A stretch of DNA of 64,000 nt from Halomonas sp. 'Soap Lake #6' (GCF_003031405.1 NZ_CP020469.1:3596001-3660000), one strand, 5' to 3'; counted from the stretch's first letter, positions 35,029 to 44,460 are shown. Program-made: numbers and translations. Notes: a model not told the origin generated them from the sequence alone.

Positions 35029-37135
35029 GAGTGCCACCTCCTTCCGCGCCATCTTCCAGCACCAGTACCGCATCAGCAGCCACAACGCCTTGGCCTTCCG
35101 GCATCACAAACAGCGGATTAATTTCAGCGGTGGTCAGGCGGTCACCTAACTCAGCAGCCAAGGCTGAGAAGGCAACAATGGCTTTGGCAAGCGCCTCGGT
35201 GTCGCGACGTGGCGTACCACGATAGCCATCGAGCAGCGGCCAAGTCGTCAGTTGCTGCATCATTTCTCGCGCCTGCTCTAGGGTTAGGCCGCCCTGCTCT
35301 GGCAACAAGCGGATGGCGGTGTCTTTGAACAGCTCCGCCGTGACCCCACCTGCGCCCAGCAAAATCGCCGTACCTAGCGCATCACGGTTAGCACCGAGGA
35401 TCAGCTCATGGCCGCCCGCCACCATTGCCTCCACCAGGAAGGTATCAGGGCGGTGCGCCACGTGCGCCTCAACGTCATTCACCATCTGATCAAACCGCTG
35501 ACCAATAGTCTCGGTATTCAAATGCAGTGCAACGCCACCAATGTCACTTTTGTGCAGCAGGCTGGCATCCATCACCTTGAGTACCACGGGGGCATCTAGC
35601 TCATTGGCCGCACGCTCAGCTGCCTCACGGGAGTGAACTACTCGGCTGGGTGGTACGCTAATGCCTACCTCAGCGAACAGCTGCTTGGCGGCGGCTTCGT
35701 CAATTGAACCATTAGGCAAAGCACTTAAATCGGGTAACACTACCCGTGAAGACTCACCACCTGTTTGCAGTGGTTGGCCAATAAAGTGCAGCGCTTCCAG
35801 CACCGCACTACAGCTTTCCGGTGAGCTAAAGCCTGGAATCGATGCACGGTTCAAGCGTTGCAGCGTACCGGGGGCGTATGGACTAACGTAGGCCAGTAGC
35901 GGCTTATTATTGGTCGCTAGGCTGTCGCTGATTGCCCCTACGACAAGGTCGGGCATCGCCAATCCTGATGAGCCAATAATCACGATCAAGGCATCATAGC
36001 TTTCGCTTTCCAGCAGTATGCGAATGGCTTGGCGCAACAAGTCGGGCTGCAGCCCCGCCAGGGTCACATCAATGGGGTTACGGTCTAGCGCGGTCGGTGT
36101 ATCACCCTGTAAGGCGCGCAGTTTTTCTGCGGTATCTTGATCAGGCGCAGGCGTATCAAAGCCGTTGACACCAAGGCTATCGGCAATCAGCGTACCGGCC
36201 CCCCCGGTTGAGGTCAGCACCGCGACGCGACGTCCGGCCAACTGGCGGCCAGCGACTAGCACTGCGGGCACGTCCAAGAACTCGTCAAAGGTGTTCACCC
36301 GAATCACCCCTAACTCACGGAAGAAGGCATCGTAAACCCGATCTTCACCTGCCAGGGCACCGGTGTGGGAGCTTGCCGCGCTGGCACCGGCTTCGGAACG
36401 GCCAATTTTGAAGACTACTAGCGGCTTGCCCGCCGCCCGCGCGCGCAGGGCAGCCTCGCGGAAACGCGCCGGGTGACGAACGCTCTCCAGGTAAAGCGCA
36501 ATCACTTTAGTGTTCGGATCATCAACCAGGTAGTCAACAAAATCGCTGACTTCCAAATCCACCTCATTACTGGTGGCAATCAGCGACGATAAACCAATGC
36601 CCCGCCCGGCTGCCCGCGACAGTAGCGCACCCAGAATGCCGCCACTTTGGGAGACCACCGCGACACTACCTTTGGGTAGTTCGCTAACTTCCAGCGCACC
36701 ACTGGCGGAGAGCGGAATGCCCGCCGATAAGTTGACCAACCCGATGGTATTGGGGCCGAGGAGTCGCATGGAACCTGCGGCCGCTTTTAACTCATCTTGC
36801 AACGCCAAACCTTCATCGCCAGCCTCTGCATAGCCACTGGCCAATACTACCGCCGCTTGGCAACCCAATTTGGCCAGGGAGCGCACCGCTTCGATACTGC
36901 GCTTGGCATTTAGCAGCACAAGACCCACATCAGGCGCTTCGGGCAGTGCTTCGACACTGGGGTAACAGGTTAGCCCCTGAATCTCGGTGGCTTTCGGGTT
37001 AACCGGGTAAATCGAACCTTTGAAACCATGCTTAAGCAAATAAGAGACCGGCAGCCCGGAGGTTTTTTTAGGGTCTGCGGAGGCACCGATAACCGCGATG
37101 CTCTTAGGATTCAGGAGGGCGTTAATTTGACTCAT
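35021..37135 (-). CDS. NDP-forming acyl-CoA synthetase (acetate--CoA ligase family)
   Basis: A 704-residue protein with a CoA-binding domain (SIAVIGASADPKKTSG, 12-27), succinyl-CoA-ligase-like domains with the phosphorylated-histidine motif SSHTGALAG (catalytic His257), and a C-terminal ATP-grasp domain (VVLKVMDASLLHKSDIGGV near 505). It makes an acyl-CoA from a carboxylic acid with ATP. Substrate not known; it overlaps the hydratase gene upstream by four bases and the bifunctional gene downstream by eight, so all three form one translational unit. Confidence 0.92.
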   Translation of the reverse strand: MSQINALLNPKSIAVIGASADPKKTSGLPVSYLLKHGFKGSIYPVNPKATEIQGLTCYPSVEALPEAPDVGLVLLNAKRSIEAVRSLAKLGCQAAVVLASGYAEAGDEGLALQDELKAAAGSMRLLGPNTIGLVNLSAGIPLSASGALEVSELPKGSVAVVSQSGGILGALLSRAAGRGIGLSSLIATSNEVDLEVSDFVDYLVDDPNTKVIALYLESVRHPARFREAALRARAAGKPLVVFKIGRSEAGASAASSHTGALAGEDRVYDAFFRELGVIRVNTFDEFLDVPAVLVAGRQLAGRRVAVLTSTGGAGTLIADSLGVNGFDTPAPDQDTAEKLRALQGDTPTALDRNPIDVTLAGLQPDLLRQAIRILLESESYDALIVIIGSSGLAMPDLVVGAISDSLATNNKPLLAYVSPYAPGTLQRLNRASIPGFSSPESCSAVLEALHFIGQPLQTGGESSRVVLPDLSALPNGSIDEAAAKQLFAEVGISVPPSRVVHSREAAERAANELDAPVVLKVMDASLLHKSDIGGVALHLNTETIGQRFDQMVNDVEAHVAHRPDTFLVEAMVAGGHELILGANRDALGTAILLGAGGVTAELFKDTAIRLLPEQGGLTLEQAREMMQQLTTWPLLDGYRGTPRRDTEALAKAIVAFSALAAELGDRLTTAEINPLFVMPEGQGVVAADAVLVLEDGAEGGGTHG

Positions 37136-37929
37136 TGTTGAGCCTCCTTCATACGATCAAGGAATGCCTGCACCGAGGCGCGGTGCTCTTCAGAGGTATA
37201 ACAAATACCCTGGGCTTTGCTGCCTTCAGCGAACACTTGGCTTTCAGACATTTCATAGCTTTTGTTGATAATCGATTTGGTCAGCGCCACCGCCGTGCGT
37301 GAGCCACTGCTCATATCATCCGCCATGGCGTGGGCGGTGCTCAGCAATTCATCAGCACTGCAGCGCTGATCAGCAATACCGAGCTGTAGCGCCTCATCCG
37401 CATTGACTCGCCGACCGCTAAAGATCAGTGCTTTGGCACGCGCCAACCCTACTCGGCGTGGCAGGAAGTACATGCCACCTCCGTCAGGAATCAGCCCGCG
37501 GGCAATATACGCCCAGGTAAAGTGGGCATAATCAGAGGCAATCACAAAATCGCAGGAGAGTGCTAAATCTGCCCCCAAGCCTGCGGCGGCGCCATTCACC
37601 GCCGCCACCGTCGGAATAGGTAAGTTAAGTAACAGGCTCGCTGCATAGTGAACGCCCTGCTGGCGTTCCCAGCCGTTAAAGCCAACGGTTGCGGGGTCAG
37701 CTTCCATACGGGTTTTCATTCCGGCGATATCGCCACCCGCACAGAACCCTTTGCCGTTTCCGGTTAACACCAAAGCGCGTATCGAACGGTCAGTACGAAT
37801 AGTAAGTAAGTGAGCCACTAACTCAGCGCGCATAGCATCGCTCATGGCGTTGCGTTTATCAGGGCGGTTTAGGGTGAGCAGGGCAATGCCATTTTCGACT
37901 GAATAAGACACTAATGATTGTTGAGTCAT
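37132..37929 (-). CDS. Enoyl-CoA hydratase/isomerase family protein
   Basis: A 265-residue crotonase-fold protein with oxyanion-hole stretches GKGFCAGGDIAG near 61-72 and AAVNGAAAGLGADLALSCDF near 102-121. The usual second acidic residue region reads RGLIPDGGGMYFLPRRVG, with Asp where classical hydratases have Glu, as in isomerase or PaaG-like members. ATG at 37929 is preferred (AGAGGA upstream) to the GTG six bases earlier. It is the first gene of the overlapping three-gene unit, after a terminator at 38130-38153. Confidence 0.9.
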   Translation of the reverse strand: MTQQSLVSYSVENGIALLTLNRPDKRNAMSDAMRAELVAHLLTIRTDRSIRALVLTGNGKGFCAGGDIAGMKTRMEADPATVGFNGWERQQGVHYAASLLLNLPIPTVAAVNGAAAGLGADLALSCDFVIASDYAHFTWAYIARGLIPDGGGMYFLPRRVGLARAKALIFSGRRVNADEALQLGIADQRCSADELLSTAHAMADDMSSGSRTAVALTKSIINKSYEMSESQVFAEGSKAQGICYTSEEHRASVQAFLDRMKEAQQ

Positions 37930-38111
37930 AACCACGTCCTCTAATACGTTATTATTTGCGGAATTATCAAAAACACAGCACTAAGTGAAGGTCGCATTAC
38001 TAGGCAAGAAAGCGTTAGACGATGATTGTGACAACAACGTCTTGTCTCTTCCATTGACGAAAAATAAGGGCCTGCCTATTAAATTGTTATAGCGAAGGAA
38101 GGATTTAAAAA

Positions 38112-38128
38112 TTAATGCCAGGCATTAA
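38112..38128. promoter_or_regulatory. 17-bp palindrome upstream of the enoyl-CoA hydratase gene
   Basis: TTAATGCC-A-GGCATTAA is a perfect inverted repeat right after the tctC terminator and about 185 bases upstream of the hydratase start. It could be an operator or a second hairpin. The 12-mer ATTGTTATAGCG occurs nearby at 38083 and again at 39182 upstream of the tctC gene. Confidence 0.5.
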
Positions 38129-38129
38129 A

Positions 38130-38153
38130 ATGCGGCGAATATATTCGCCGCAT
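38130..38153 (-). terminator. Terminator between the TctC gene and the CoA genes
   Basis: A perfect 24-base palindrome (arms ATGCGGCGAATA/TATTCGCCGCAT) lies 24 bases after the tctC stop on the minus strand and is followed by TTTTAAT. It probably limits read-through, giving more binding protein than downstream enzymes. Confidence 0.75.
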
Positions 38154-38176
38154 CTCGTCATATAAAAGCAGTGACT

Positions 38177-39157
38177 TTATTTATCTAACTCTTTGCGAGC
38201 GGTTTCACTAACTTGATAGGCAAACTCGGTATACTCTTCAGGTCCCATCCAAGAGTCCGTTACCCCAGCGCTACGTGCATAAGCTTGGTAGTGTTCCGTT
38301 TTCATCGCTTCATGGAAAGCATCAGCAATTTGCTGCTGCAGCTCCATGGGCATACCGGCAGGACCAAATATTCCTCGCACTTGTACCCAGCTTGAATCAA
38401 CCTCGTAGCCTTGTTCTTCAAAGGTAGCGACATCGGGAAGGCTATCTAGTCGCTCTTCACCGTGTACGCCAATCCCTTTTAGGCGACCAGCATCAAAATA
38501 CGCCTGGGCACCACTCAGGTTGGACATACCCACATCGACATGGCCACCTAGTACAGCTGCAACAATGTCGGGTGTGGCATTAAAAGGCACCCATTCAAAC
38601 TCCACATCGGCCACATTTTCTAGCATTCTCAGCCCGATATGCTGCGTAGAACCTTGGGGACCAAACCCGCCAACGGTCACTCTGCCATCACGCTGCCTAG
38701 CTTCTTCAATGAGTGCATCTAAATCATCTAACGGCGAGTCGGTCCGTGTCCAGATCAAGTTGGGATCAGACTGCGCCGTCGCAATCCAGCTAAAATCATC
38801 AATGGCAAACACACCCTCTAAGTTGGTCAGCATGCCAGTGAAGTGTGAAAGGGTATTTACCGCCAGCGTTAAGCCATCTGGCGAAGAGGAACGCACCCGC
38901 GTCATCTGGCTAGCACCACCACCACCTGGAGAATTTATAATGGCGACAGATTGCCCGATTTGAGGCTCCAGTGATTCAGCAAGCGTACGCATAAATACAT
39001 CAGCAGAACCACCCGCTTTAGTATGCATAATGATACGGACGGTATCTTGGGGCCATTCATTGTCGTCAGCAGTTACCATAGAGCTAGTTGCCATTACTGA
39101 TATGGCTGCAGCGCCTACTAGCACCTTAGTCATTACGTTTCTTTTTTTAGCAAACAT
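38177..39157 (-). CDS. Tripartite tricarboxylate transporter substrate-binding protein, copy 1
   Basis: A 326-residue TctC/BUG-family periplasmic protein with a signal peptide (basic N-terminus, hydrophobic 10-30, cleavage near MVTA). Typical are PQDTVRIIMHTKAGGSADVFMR near 38-60, INSPGGGGAS near 80, and VGGFGPQGSTQHIGLRML in the middle. GAGG precedes the ATG at 39157 by nine bases. It has a close paralogue immediately upstream; both probably feed the same TctAB membrane part. Confidence 0.9.
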   Translation of the reverse strand: MFAKKRNVMTKVLVGAAAISVMATSSMVTADDNEWPQDTVRIIMHTKAGGSADVFMRTLAESLEPQIGQSVAIINSPGGGGASQMTRVRSSSPDGLTLAVNTLSHFTGMLTNLEGVFAIDDFSWIATAQSDPNLIWTRTDSPLDDLDALIEEARQRDGRVTVGGFGPQGSTQHIGLRMLENVADVEFEWVPFNATPDIVAAVLGGHVDVGMSNLSGAQAYFDAGRLKGIGVHGEERLDSLPDVATFEEQGYEVDSSWVQVRGIFGPAGMPMELQQQIADAFHEAMKTEHYQAYARSAGVTDSWMGPEEYTEFAYQVSETARKELDK

Positions 39158-39293
39158 GAGCATGCACCTCTTTTTATAGCTATTGTTATAGCGTAATTAA
39201 AAAAATAATTTCAAAATCCATTTTCACCTAAAGAGAGTCGATCATTAATCACTCCCACTTAGAAAAACCAGCAATCAATAACTTTAAAAAAGC

Positions 39294-40271
39294 CTATTGA
39301 CCTAACTCTGTTCTAGCCACCTCGCTAATTCTAGATGCAAATTCGGTGTACTCTTCCGGCCCCATCCAGGAATCAGAAATACCGGCATTTCTAGCGTAGG
39401 TTTGATAGTGTTCTGTTCGCATCGCTTTATGAAAAGCATCAGCAATTTGGTGTTGTGTTGCTACAGGAATACCTTCCGGTCCAAATACACCTCGAACCTG
39501 TACCCAGCTAGCATCCACATCAACGCCTTGCTCAGAAAAAGTCGGCACGTTGGGAAGAGACGCTAGGCGCTCATCAGCGATAACGCCAAGCCCCTGAATT
39601 CTTTCGGCATCAAAAAATGTTTTTAACGCACTAAGATTAGAAACCCCAACATCCACATGCCCGCCCATCACGGCAGCTACAATGTCAGGGGTGCCGTTAT
39701 ATGCAATCCATTCAAACTCTACATCAGCCGCATTCTCAAGCATTGCAATAGCGATATTTTGCGTGGATCCTCGAGGGCCAAACCCGCCCACACTGACTTT
39801 ACCGCCCCCCTCTTTCGCCTTATTAATCAGTGTATCAATGCTATCTATTTCTGATGTTTGGTTTGCAAAAACAATATGAACATCCTCTTGGGTAGAGGCT
39901 ATCCAGGAAAAATCATCTAGTGCAAAAACACCGTTTAAATTGGTCAGCATCCCAGTAAAGTGGGATAACGTATTAATACCCAGTGTTAAACCATCGGGAT
40001 TTGCACCCTTAAGACGCGACATCTGAGTAGCACCCGCACCTCCCGGAGAGTTGATCACCACAATCGGCTGGCCAATTTGTGGTTCCAATGACTCGGCGAG
40101 TGTTCTTATAAATACATCTGCCGACCCGCCTGCCTGGGTATGCATAACAAAGCTAACAGGGCCTTGCGGCCAACTGTCATCACTCGCGTTTGCAGCGGTC
40201 AATGGAAGTGCCAATGATATTAATGCAGCGCCAACTATTAACTTACGCAAAGAAGTTGTCTTATTAACCAC
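39294..40271 (-). CDS. Tripartite tricarboxylate transporter substrate-binding protein, copy 2
   Basis: A 325-residue TctC/BUG-family protein, a close paralogue of copy 1 by eye: the two share long identical stretches such as VEFEW, GGHVDVG and DSWMGPEEYTEFA. The likely start is GTG at 40271, with GAGGT seven bases upstream, giving a proper signal peptide (SLRKLIVGAALISLALPLTAANA). Differences lie in the mid-domain loops that shape the ligand pocket, so the copies may bind different acids. Confidence 0.88.
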   Translation of the reverse strand: MVNKTTSLRKLIVGAALISLALPLTAANASDDSWPQGPVSFVMHTQAGGSADVFIRTLAESLEPQIGQPIVVINSPGGAGATQMSRLKGANPDGLTLGINTLSHFTGMLTNLNGVFALDDFSWIASTQEDVHIVFANQTSEIDSIDTLINKAKEGGGKVSVGGFGPRGSTQNIAIAMLENAADVEFEWIAYNGTPDIVAAVMGGHVDVGVSNLSALKTFFDAERIQGLGVIADERLASLPNVPTFSEQGVDVDASWVQVRGVFGPEGIPVATQHQIADAFHKAMRTEHYQTYARNAGISDSWMGPEEYTEFASRISEVARTELGQ

Positions 40272-40387
40272 GTTAAATACCTCAATCATTATAATTGTGA
40301 TAACCACTTTTCCGATACTGGCACAGCCTCAACTTACCGACCACCAACGATAAATTGGGGTTTGGTTAACTTATTGTCTGCCTCCTA

Positions 40388-41761
40388 TTAACCAATAAGC
40401 GCTGAGTTGAGAAGCGCAACCGAACCAGGCAGTTCGTTGCTCGACATCACGACTTCTTGAAGAGACTGACTCATAGAGGGTAAAAGCGAGCCGCTTGCTA
40501 ACTCCTGATACTTTTCAAACAGCTCAGCATCGGTCATGGGATCCTCAGGATCCCCTTTCCGGGTCTCCTGTAGATGCCGATAGGTATTGCCATCAACGGT
40601 GGTGACAATGATATTGGCCATCCGCTGGCGGGGGTAACGAGCTGCAATATCGGCACGTTCTACGACACTCACCTTAGGCATTAATGCACGGATACGGGTA
40701 TCTTCCAGCACCGGCGGCTCAAACGCTTGTAGCCTAACCTTGCCCAACACCAAGTACGCAGCAATACAGTATTGAATACTGAAGCGTGCCTCTTGGGCAG
40801 AGGAAGGAGAAGGACGATTACACATCGAGTAGGTCGCGCCGTAGCCTTCAATGTGAATGGACTCAATGCTCTCCGCTGTAATGGACGCGGAAGCTTGCAG
40901 CGCTTTTAAGCCATCCAGCGCGGGAAAAATATGCCCACAACAGCCGTGGTTTTTCACTGTCATGCGGGTAATCGGCGTCCAGTCATCAAGACCCTCAAGT
41001 GCTGCGCCCCAATTGCCGGTTGAGTCGCTGGTGGCAGCCGCAAACCCATTGCTGGCATGCAGGCTGTCTAGCGATGCGGTGACCCCTCTTGCCGCTGCCA
41101 TTCCGGCCATTAATCCAGCATCGGCGGCATGTCCAGCATGCAGCGGCTTGGCCATGCCCTCACCCTGCAAGTTCTGCTGATGACCACCAGCAAAACTACT
41201 GGCCAACCCAATAGCGTGGCCAATTTGCTCTGAAGTGGCGCCGAGCAGCATCGCGGTTGCAACCGCCGCTCCTATGGTGCCCACTGTGGCGGAGGTGTGC
41301 CAGAAGCGGTAGTGGCTTGGCTGGATGGCGAGGGCAATGCGGCAGCCCACTTCATACCCGCCAATAATGGCGCGATGAAGCTGTTCACGGGTGGCTTGGC
41401 TATCTTGCGCAACGGCCAATGCCGCCGCAATCGTTGAGCTACCTGGATGGTAGCCACCATCCTTGAAAATGTCGTCAAACTCAACGGTGTGGCTCGCCGT
41501 GGCATTTAACAAAGCGGCATAACGCGGCGACCCGAGGTGCCCATCCACATAACAAACCGCGCCGCCCTCCCCACGAGTTGAGGAAAAGGCTTCTGATAGC
41601 AGCGTGGCAGGCGCTTGGTTACACCCCGGCAACGTCGTAGCGAACCAATCCAGCAGTGCCCGACGAGCAGCCCAATCAGTCTCAGCGTCCAACGGGCGGG
41701 TGTTCCAGTGATAAGCAGACTGGGCCAGACGTTCAAGCGGGTTAGGCATAGTGGTACTCAA
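40388..41761 (-). CDS. MmgE/PrpD-family dehydratase/decarboxylase-like protein
   Basis: A 457-residue protein of the MmgE/PrpD superfamily, which includes 2-methylcitrate dehydratase and cis-aconitate decarboxylase. Visible are the N-terminal helical domain (ALLDWFATTLPGCNQAPA), HTVEFDDIFKDGGYHPGSS near 91-109, and KPLHAGHAADAGLMAGMAAARG near 203-224. The best start is TTG at 41761, since AGGAGG lies at proper distance before it and it overlaps the caiB stop by four bases; an ATG twelve bases later is less well placed. It probably acts on a di- or tricarboxylic acid imported by TctABC. Confidence 0.9.
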   Translation of the reverse strand: MSTTMPNPLERLAQSAYHWNTRPLDAETDWAARRALLDWFATTLPGCNQAPATLLSEAFSSTRGEGGAVCYVDGHLGSPRYAALLNATASHTVEFDDIFKDGGYHPGSSTIAAALAVAQDSQATREQLHRAIIGGYEVGCRIALAIQPSHYRFWHTSATVGTIGAAVATAMLLGATSEQIGHAIGLASSFAGGHQQNLQGEGMAKPLHAGHAADAGLMAGMAAARGVTASLDSLHASNGFAAATSDSTGNWGAALEGLDDWTPITRMTVKNHGCCGHIFPALDGLKALQASASITAESIESIHIEGYGATYSMCNRPSPSSAQEARFSIQYCIAAYLVLGKVRLQAFEPPVLEDTRIRALMPKVSVVERADIAARYPRQRMANIIVTTVDGNTYRHLQETRKGDPEDPMTDAELFEKYQELASGSLLPSMSQSLQEVVMSSNELPGSVALLNSALIG

Positions 41762-43050
41762 GGCTGACCTCCTAAGTTGCTATCGACACCAACGCCACTC
41801 TCTAAGTCAGAACTACCTAAATCAGAACTAACTAAGTCAGAACTACTTTCTAAAGGCCCACTGATTGCGCCAGCAGCGATGAGTGCCGCTAAATCCTGCT
41901 GTGAATAGCCCAGACTCATCAGTACCTCAGCGGTTTGAGCGCCCACTTTTTGCGGTGGTGACGTAATGCCACGGGTACCCCCGGACATGCAAAACGCTGA
42001 CACTGGAACAGTCAGCGCTTGTTCTAGGTCTGGGCTTAGCGGCTGAGCGTGCAAGACGCCTCTTGAATGAACATGTGGATCATCCAGTGTCTCTTCTAGC
42101 CGCCTAATGCGTGAGGCAGGAATCCGCCGCTTCTGTAAAAACGCCTCCCAGTAGTCAGCAGTCATGGTGCTAATGATTTCAGCAATTACCTTGGCTTCCT
42201 CAGCGTGGCTATCAAGGCGCTGATTATTGTTCTGTTTAATCATGTCCTCCCTGCCTAAGGCCGTCCACAAGCGTTTTTGCTGGGTTAAGTTAGAGGCGGC
42301 AATCATTAACGGCTGGTCAGATGCTTGGTAGCAGCCAATGGTGGCGAAGGGAAAGGTATTGCCTTTGGGTTCTGGTTTTTTGCCATTCCACAGCAACGCC
42401 GTTAAATAGGGGCTGGAGAGCATCAATGCTGTATCTGACATGGAAACATCCACAAACTGCCCTTTGCCACCATTGCGTTCACGCTGAAACAGGGCGGTTG
42501 AGATGGCAAACGCGGCCGTGGTACCGGTGGCATAATCCACCACCGGCGCGCCACTTTTAAGCGGACCGCTATGCCGGTCGCCAGTCATGGCCATCATGCC
42601 TGAGTAGGCTTGGATGACATTATCGTAGGCGGTGAGCTCCCTGCGCGGGCCAGTGCTGCCAAAGGCTGAAATGGAGCAGTAAATCAGCTTAGGGTTGAGC
42701 AGCTTCAGGTCTTCGTAGCCCAGCCCCAGCTTTTCTAATGCCCCAGGCCGATAGTTTTCGACAAACACATCTGCGGTGGCGAGTAACTTCTTTAACGCCT
42801 CACGCCCCTGAGGATGTTTAAAATCGATCGCCACGGCTTTTTTATTGCTGGCTTGGGACATAAAGGCGGTGCCTAGCCCCTGATCATTCAGCACTCGATC
42901 AGACCCTTGCATGCGCGCTTGGTCTGGGTCGCTGGGCGACTCAACCTTGATCACATCGGCCCCCAATACCGCCATCTGATAGGTAGCAAAAGGGCCCGCC
43001 AATACGTGGGTAGCATCAACAACACGGATATTTTCAAACGGGGAAGACAT
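41758..43050 (-). CDS. CaiB/BaiF family III CoA-transferase
   Basis: A 430-residue CoA-transferase with family motifs DATHVLAGPFATYQMAVLGADVIKVE (12-37) and GAPVVDYATG, whose Asp172 matches the catalytic Asp of formyl-CoA transferase. It moves CoA between carboxylic acids without ATP. The C-terminus ends in a Ser/Asp-rich tail with a 15-bp repeat (SSDLV-SSDLG-SSDLE) that the family lacks. ATG at 43050 has GAGGC upstream; an in-frame start 24 bases earlier is less likely. It is the promoter-proximal gene of the organic-acid locus. Confidence 0.92.
   Translation of the reverse strand: MSSPFENIRVVDATHVLAGPFATYQMAVLGADVIKVESPSDPDQARMQGSDRVLNDQGLGTAFMSQASNKKAVAIDFKHPQGREALKKLLATADVFVENYRPGALEKLGLGYEDLKLLNPKLIYCSISAFGSTGPRRELTAYDNVIQAYSGMMAMTGDRHSGPLKSGAPVVDYATGTTAAFAISTALFQRERNGGKGQFVDVSMSDTALMLSSPYLTALLWNGKKPEPKGNTFPFATIGCYQASDQPLMIAASNLTQQKRLWTALGREDMIKQNNNQRLDSHAEEAKVIAEIISTMTADYWEAFLQKRRIPASRIRRLEETLDDPHVHSRGVLHAQPLSPDLEQALTVPVSAFCMSGGTRGITSPPQKVGAQTAEVLMSLGYSQQDLAALIAAGAISGPLESSSDLVSSDLGSSDLESGVGVDSNLGGQP
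41803..41847. repeat. 15-bp tandem repeat at the 3' end of the CoA-transferase gene, three units
   Basis: TAAGTCAGAACTACC, TAAATCAGAACTAAC and TAAGTCAGAACTACT are adjacent 15-bp units. On the minus strand they encode SSDLV, SSDLG and SSDLE in the C-terminal tail, beyond the conserved domain. Confidence 0.9.
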
Positions 43051-43087
43051 AACGGCCTCAGTGCACTTATTCATTTTTGTTGATCTT

Positions 43088-43140
43088 CATTGTTGTTGAC
43101 CGGCAGCGATATCTTGCCGATCTATAGTGAATCAACAATG
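43088..43140. promoter_or_regulatory. Inverted repeat upstream of the CoA-transferase gene
   Basis: CATTGTTG at 43088-43095 and CAACAATG at 43133-43140 are perfect inverted arms 37 bases apart, 38 to 90 bases upstream of the CoA-transferase start. The layout suits two operator half-sites flanking a promoter. The regulator is unknown. Confidence 0.4.
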
Positions 43141-43335
43141 CATAAATAAACGGAATATGTGCACTGACGAAACGTCAGGTGATGGTTAACAAATAGTTCG
43201 CAGAGTGCTTTAGTTTGCGGCAGATGGCCTTCTCGCCACTCATCCCGGTAAACCTAAACGACAGCACTAATCCGCTCTTGGCACTTATAAAGCGGGTAAA
43301 CAGACATCCGCTGCCAAGCATGAGTGGTAGGATAT

Positions 43336-44460
43336 TTATGAGCTGCTTTGCTCTGGCAGACTTTCTGGAGTGAGCTTGTCCTGATCGTTCTTTAGCACAA
43401 ACCTCTGAAGGAAACTGCGAAGCAGCCACCCAAGCCACTTCGGGTTGGCCTGCACCCAGGTATAACAGGCTTCCAGGCGACAGCCCATTTCGATTTTTCC
43501 TTGCTCGTTGGAGATCCCAAAGTTGATGCTCCGCACTCCTTTGCTGATGGCATGACGCACGATTTCGTAGCCCATCACACGATGGATGGGCAGGCGTCCT
43601 GTTGCTTGTAGATCCACGCCGCAATAGGTGGATTCCAGGTGATCACCTAGGGCAAAGCAGAGATCGAACGCATCAATGCGCCCTTCCTTTCGTAGCAGCA
43701 ACCATACTGCATGCTTGAGCTGCCCCATATGCAGAAAAAAATCTTGAGGGACCATAATCTGGTCGGGCGAGCGATGTTTCTGGTAAAGCTGTAACCACAA
43801 GGCATGCAAGCGCTGCGCCTCATCTAGAGAGAGCGCTTGACCTTCACGAACGTCAACGGTGTAGCCTGCTTTTTCCAGGGCCCGCATATCCCGACGTAGG
43901 CGTTTGCGCTTGGGGTGTTGCATCAGATACTGCCCAAAATCTGCCCAGGTAAGCTCCAGATATGCACAGTTGTAGAGCTTGTCCAGTGGCAGCTTCTGGA
44001 GGTAGTCAGGTGTTGGAAAATCCCGCCCGACGAATAATCGAACTCCATGCTTCATCGAAGCCTGCTCCAGTGCAGCTACCAAGCTGTAACGTAGGCTTGT
44101 TGAGTTCGGGGTTGCTGCCAGCATCAGTGGCAACCCAGTATTGACGGGCGTTCCCATGGTGGTGACACGCAATGAGACTTTGTATGGCAGCTGGATGCGC
44201 CATATGGTGGCGACGGCAGCACCAACCATTTCGCCATCGGACATAGCCAGCGCATAGAGATACTGGCACTCCAAACCGCTGGCCTCAAGAGCAGCCATAT
44301 ACTCATAGCTGCAGAACTGTCGGGGGGGACACAATTTATTCCAAGACGTTCGATCAATCGTGGTAATCGAATCCCTGATTTCAATCAGTACCTCCGCCCC
44401 AACAATATCTGCCGTGCGGCCTGGCAAGTCGGTCCGTACCACCTGTTCCACGCGCTTCAT
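43336..44460 (-). CDS. GNAT/FemAB-like N-acyltransferase
   Basis: A 374-residue soluble protein with a C-terminal GNAT-fold acyltransferase domain of the Acetyltransf_6 type (about 150-330: MQHPKRKRLRRDMRALEKAGY, LWLQLYQKHRSPDQIMVPQ, VRHAISKGVRSINFGISNEQGKIEMGCR). Such proteins acylate amines; bacterial ceramide synthase also has a GNAT-type fold. GGAG precedes the ATG. It starts 15 bases after an alpha-oxoamine-synthase-like gene on the same strand, so the pair may make an aminoketone and then acylate its amine. This product is inference. Confidence 0.78.
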   Translation of the reverse strand: MKRVEQVVRTDLPGRTADIVGAEVLIEIRDSITTIDRTSWNKLCPPRQFCSYEYMAALEASGLECQYLYALAMSDGEMVGAAVATIWRIQLPYKVSLRVTTMGTPVNTGLPLMLAATPNSTSLRYSLVAALEQASMKHGVRLFVGRDFPTPDYLQKLPLDKLYNCAYLELTWADFGQYLMQHPKRKRLRRDMRALEKAGYTVDVREGQALSLDEAQRLHALWLQLYQKHRSPDQIMVPQDFFLHMGQLKHAVWLLLRKEGRIDAFDLCFALGDHLESTYCGVDLQATGRLPIHRVMGYEIVRHAISKGVRSINFGISNEQGKIEMGCRLEACYTWVQANPKWLGWLLRSFLQRFVLKNDQDKLTPESLPEQSSS

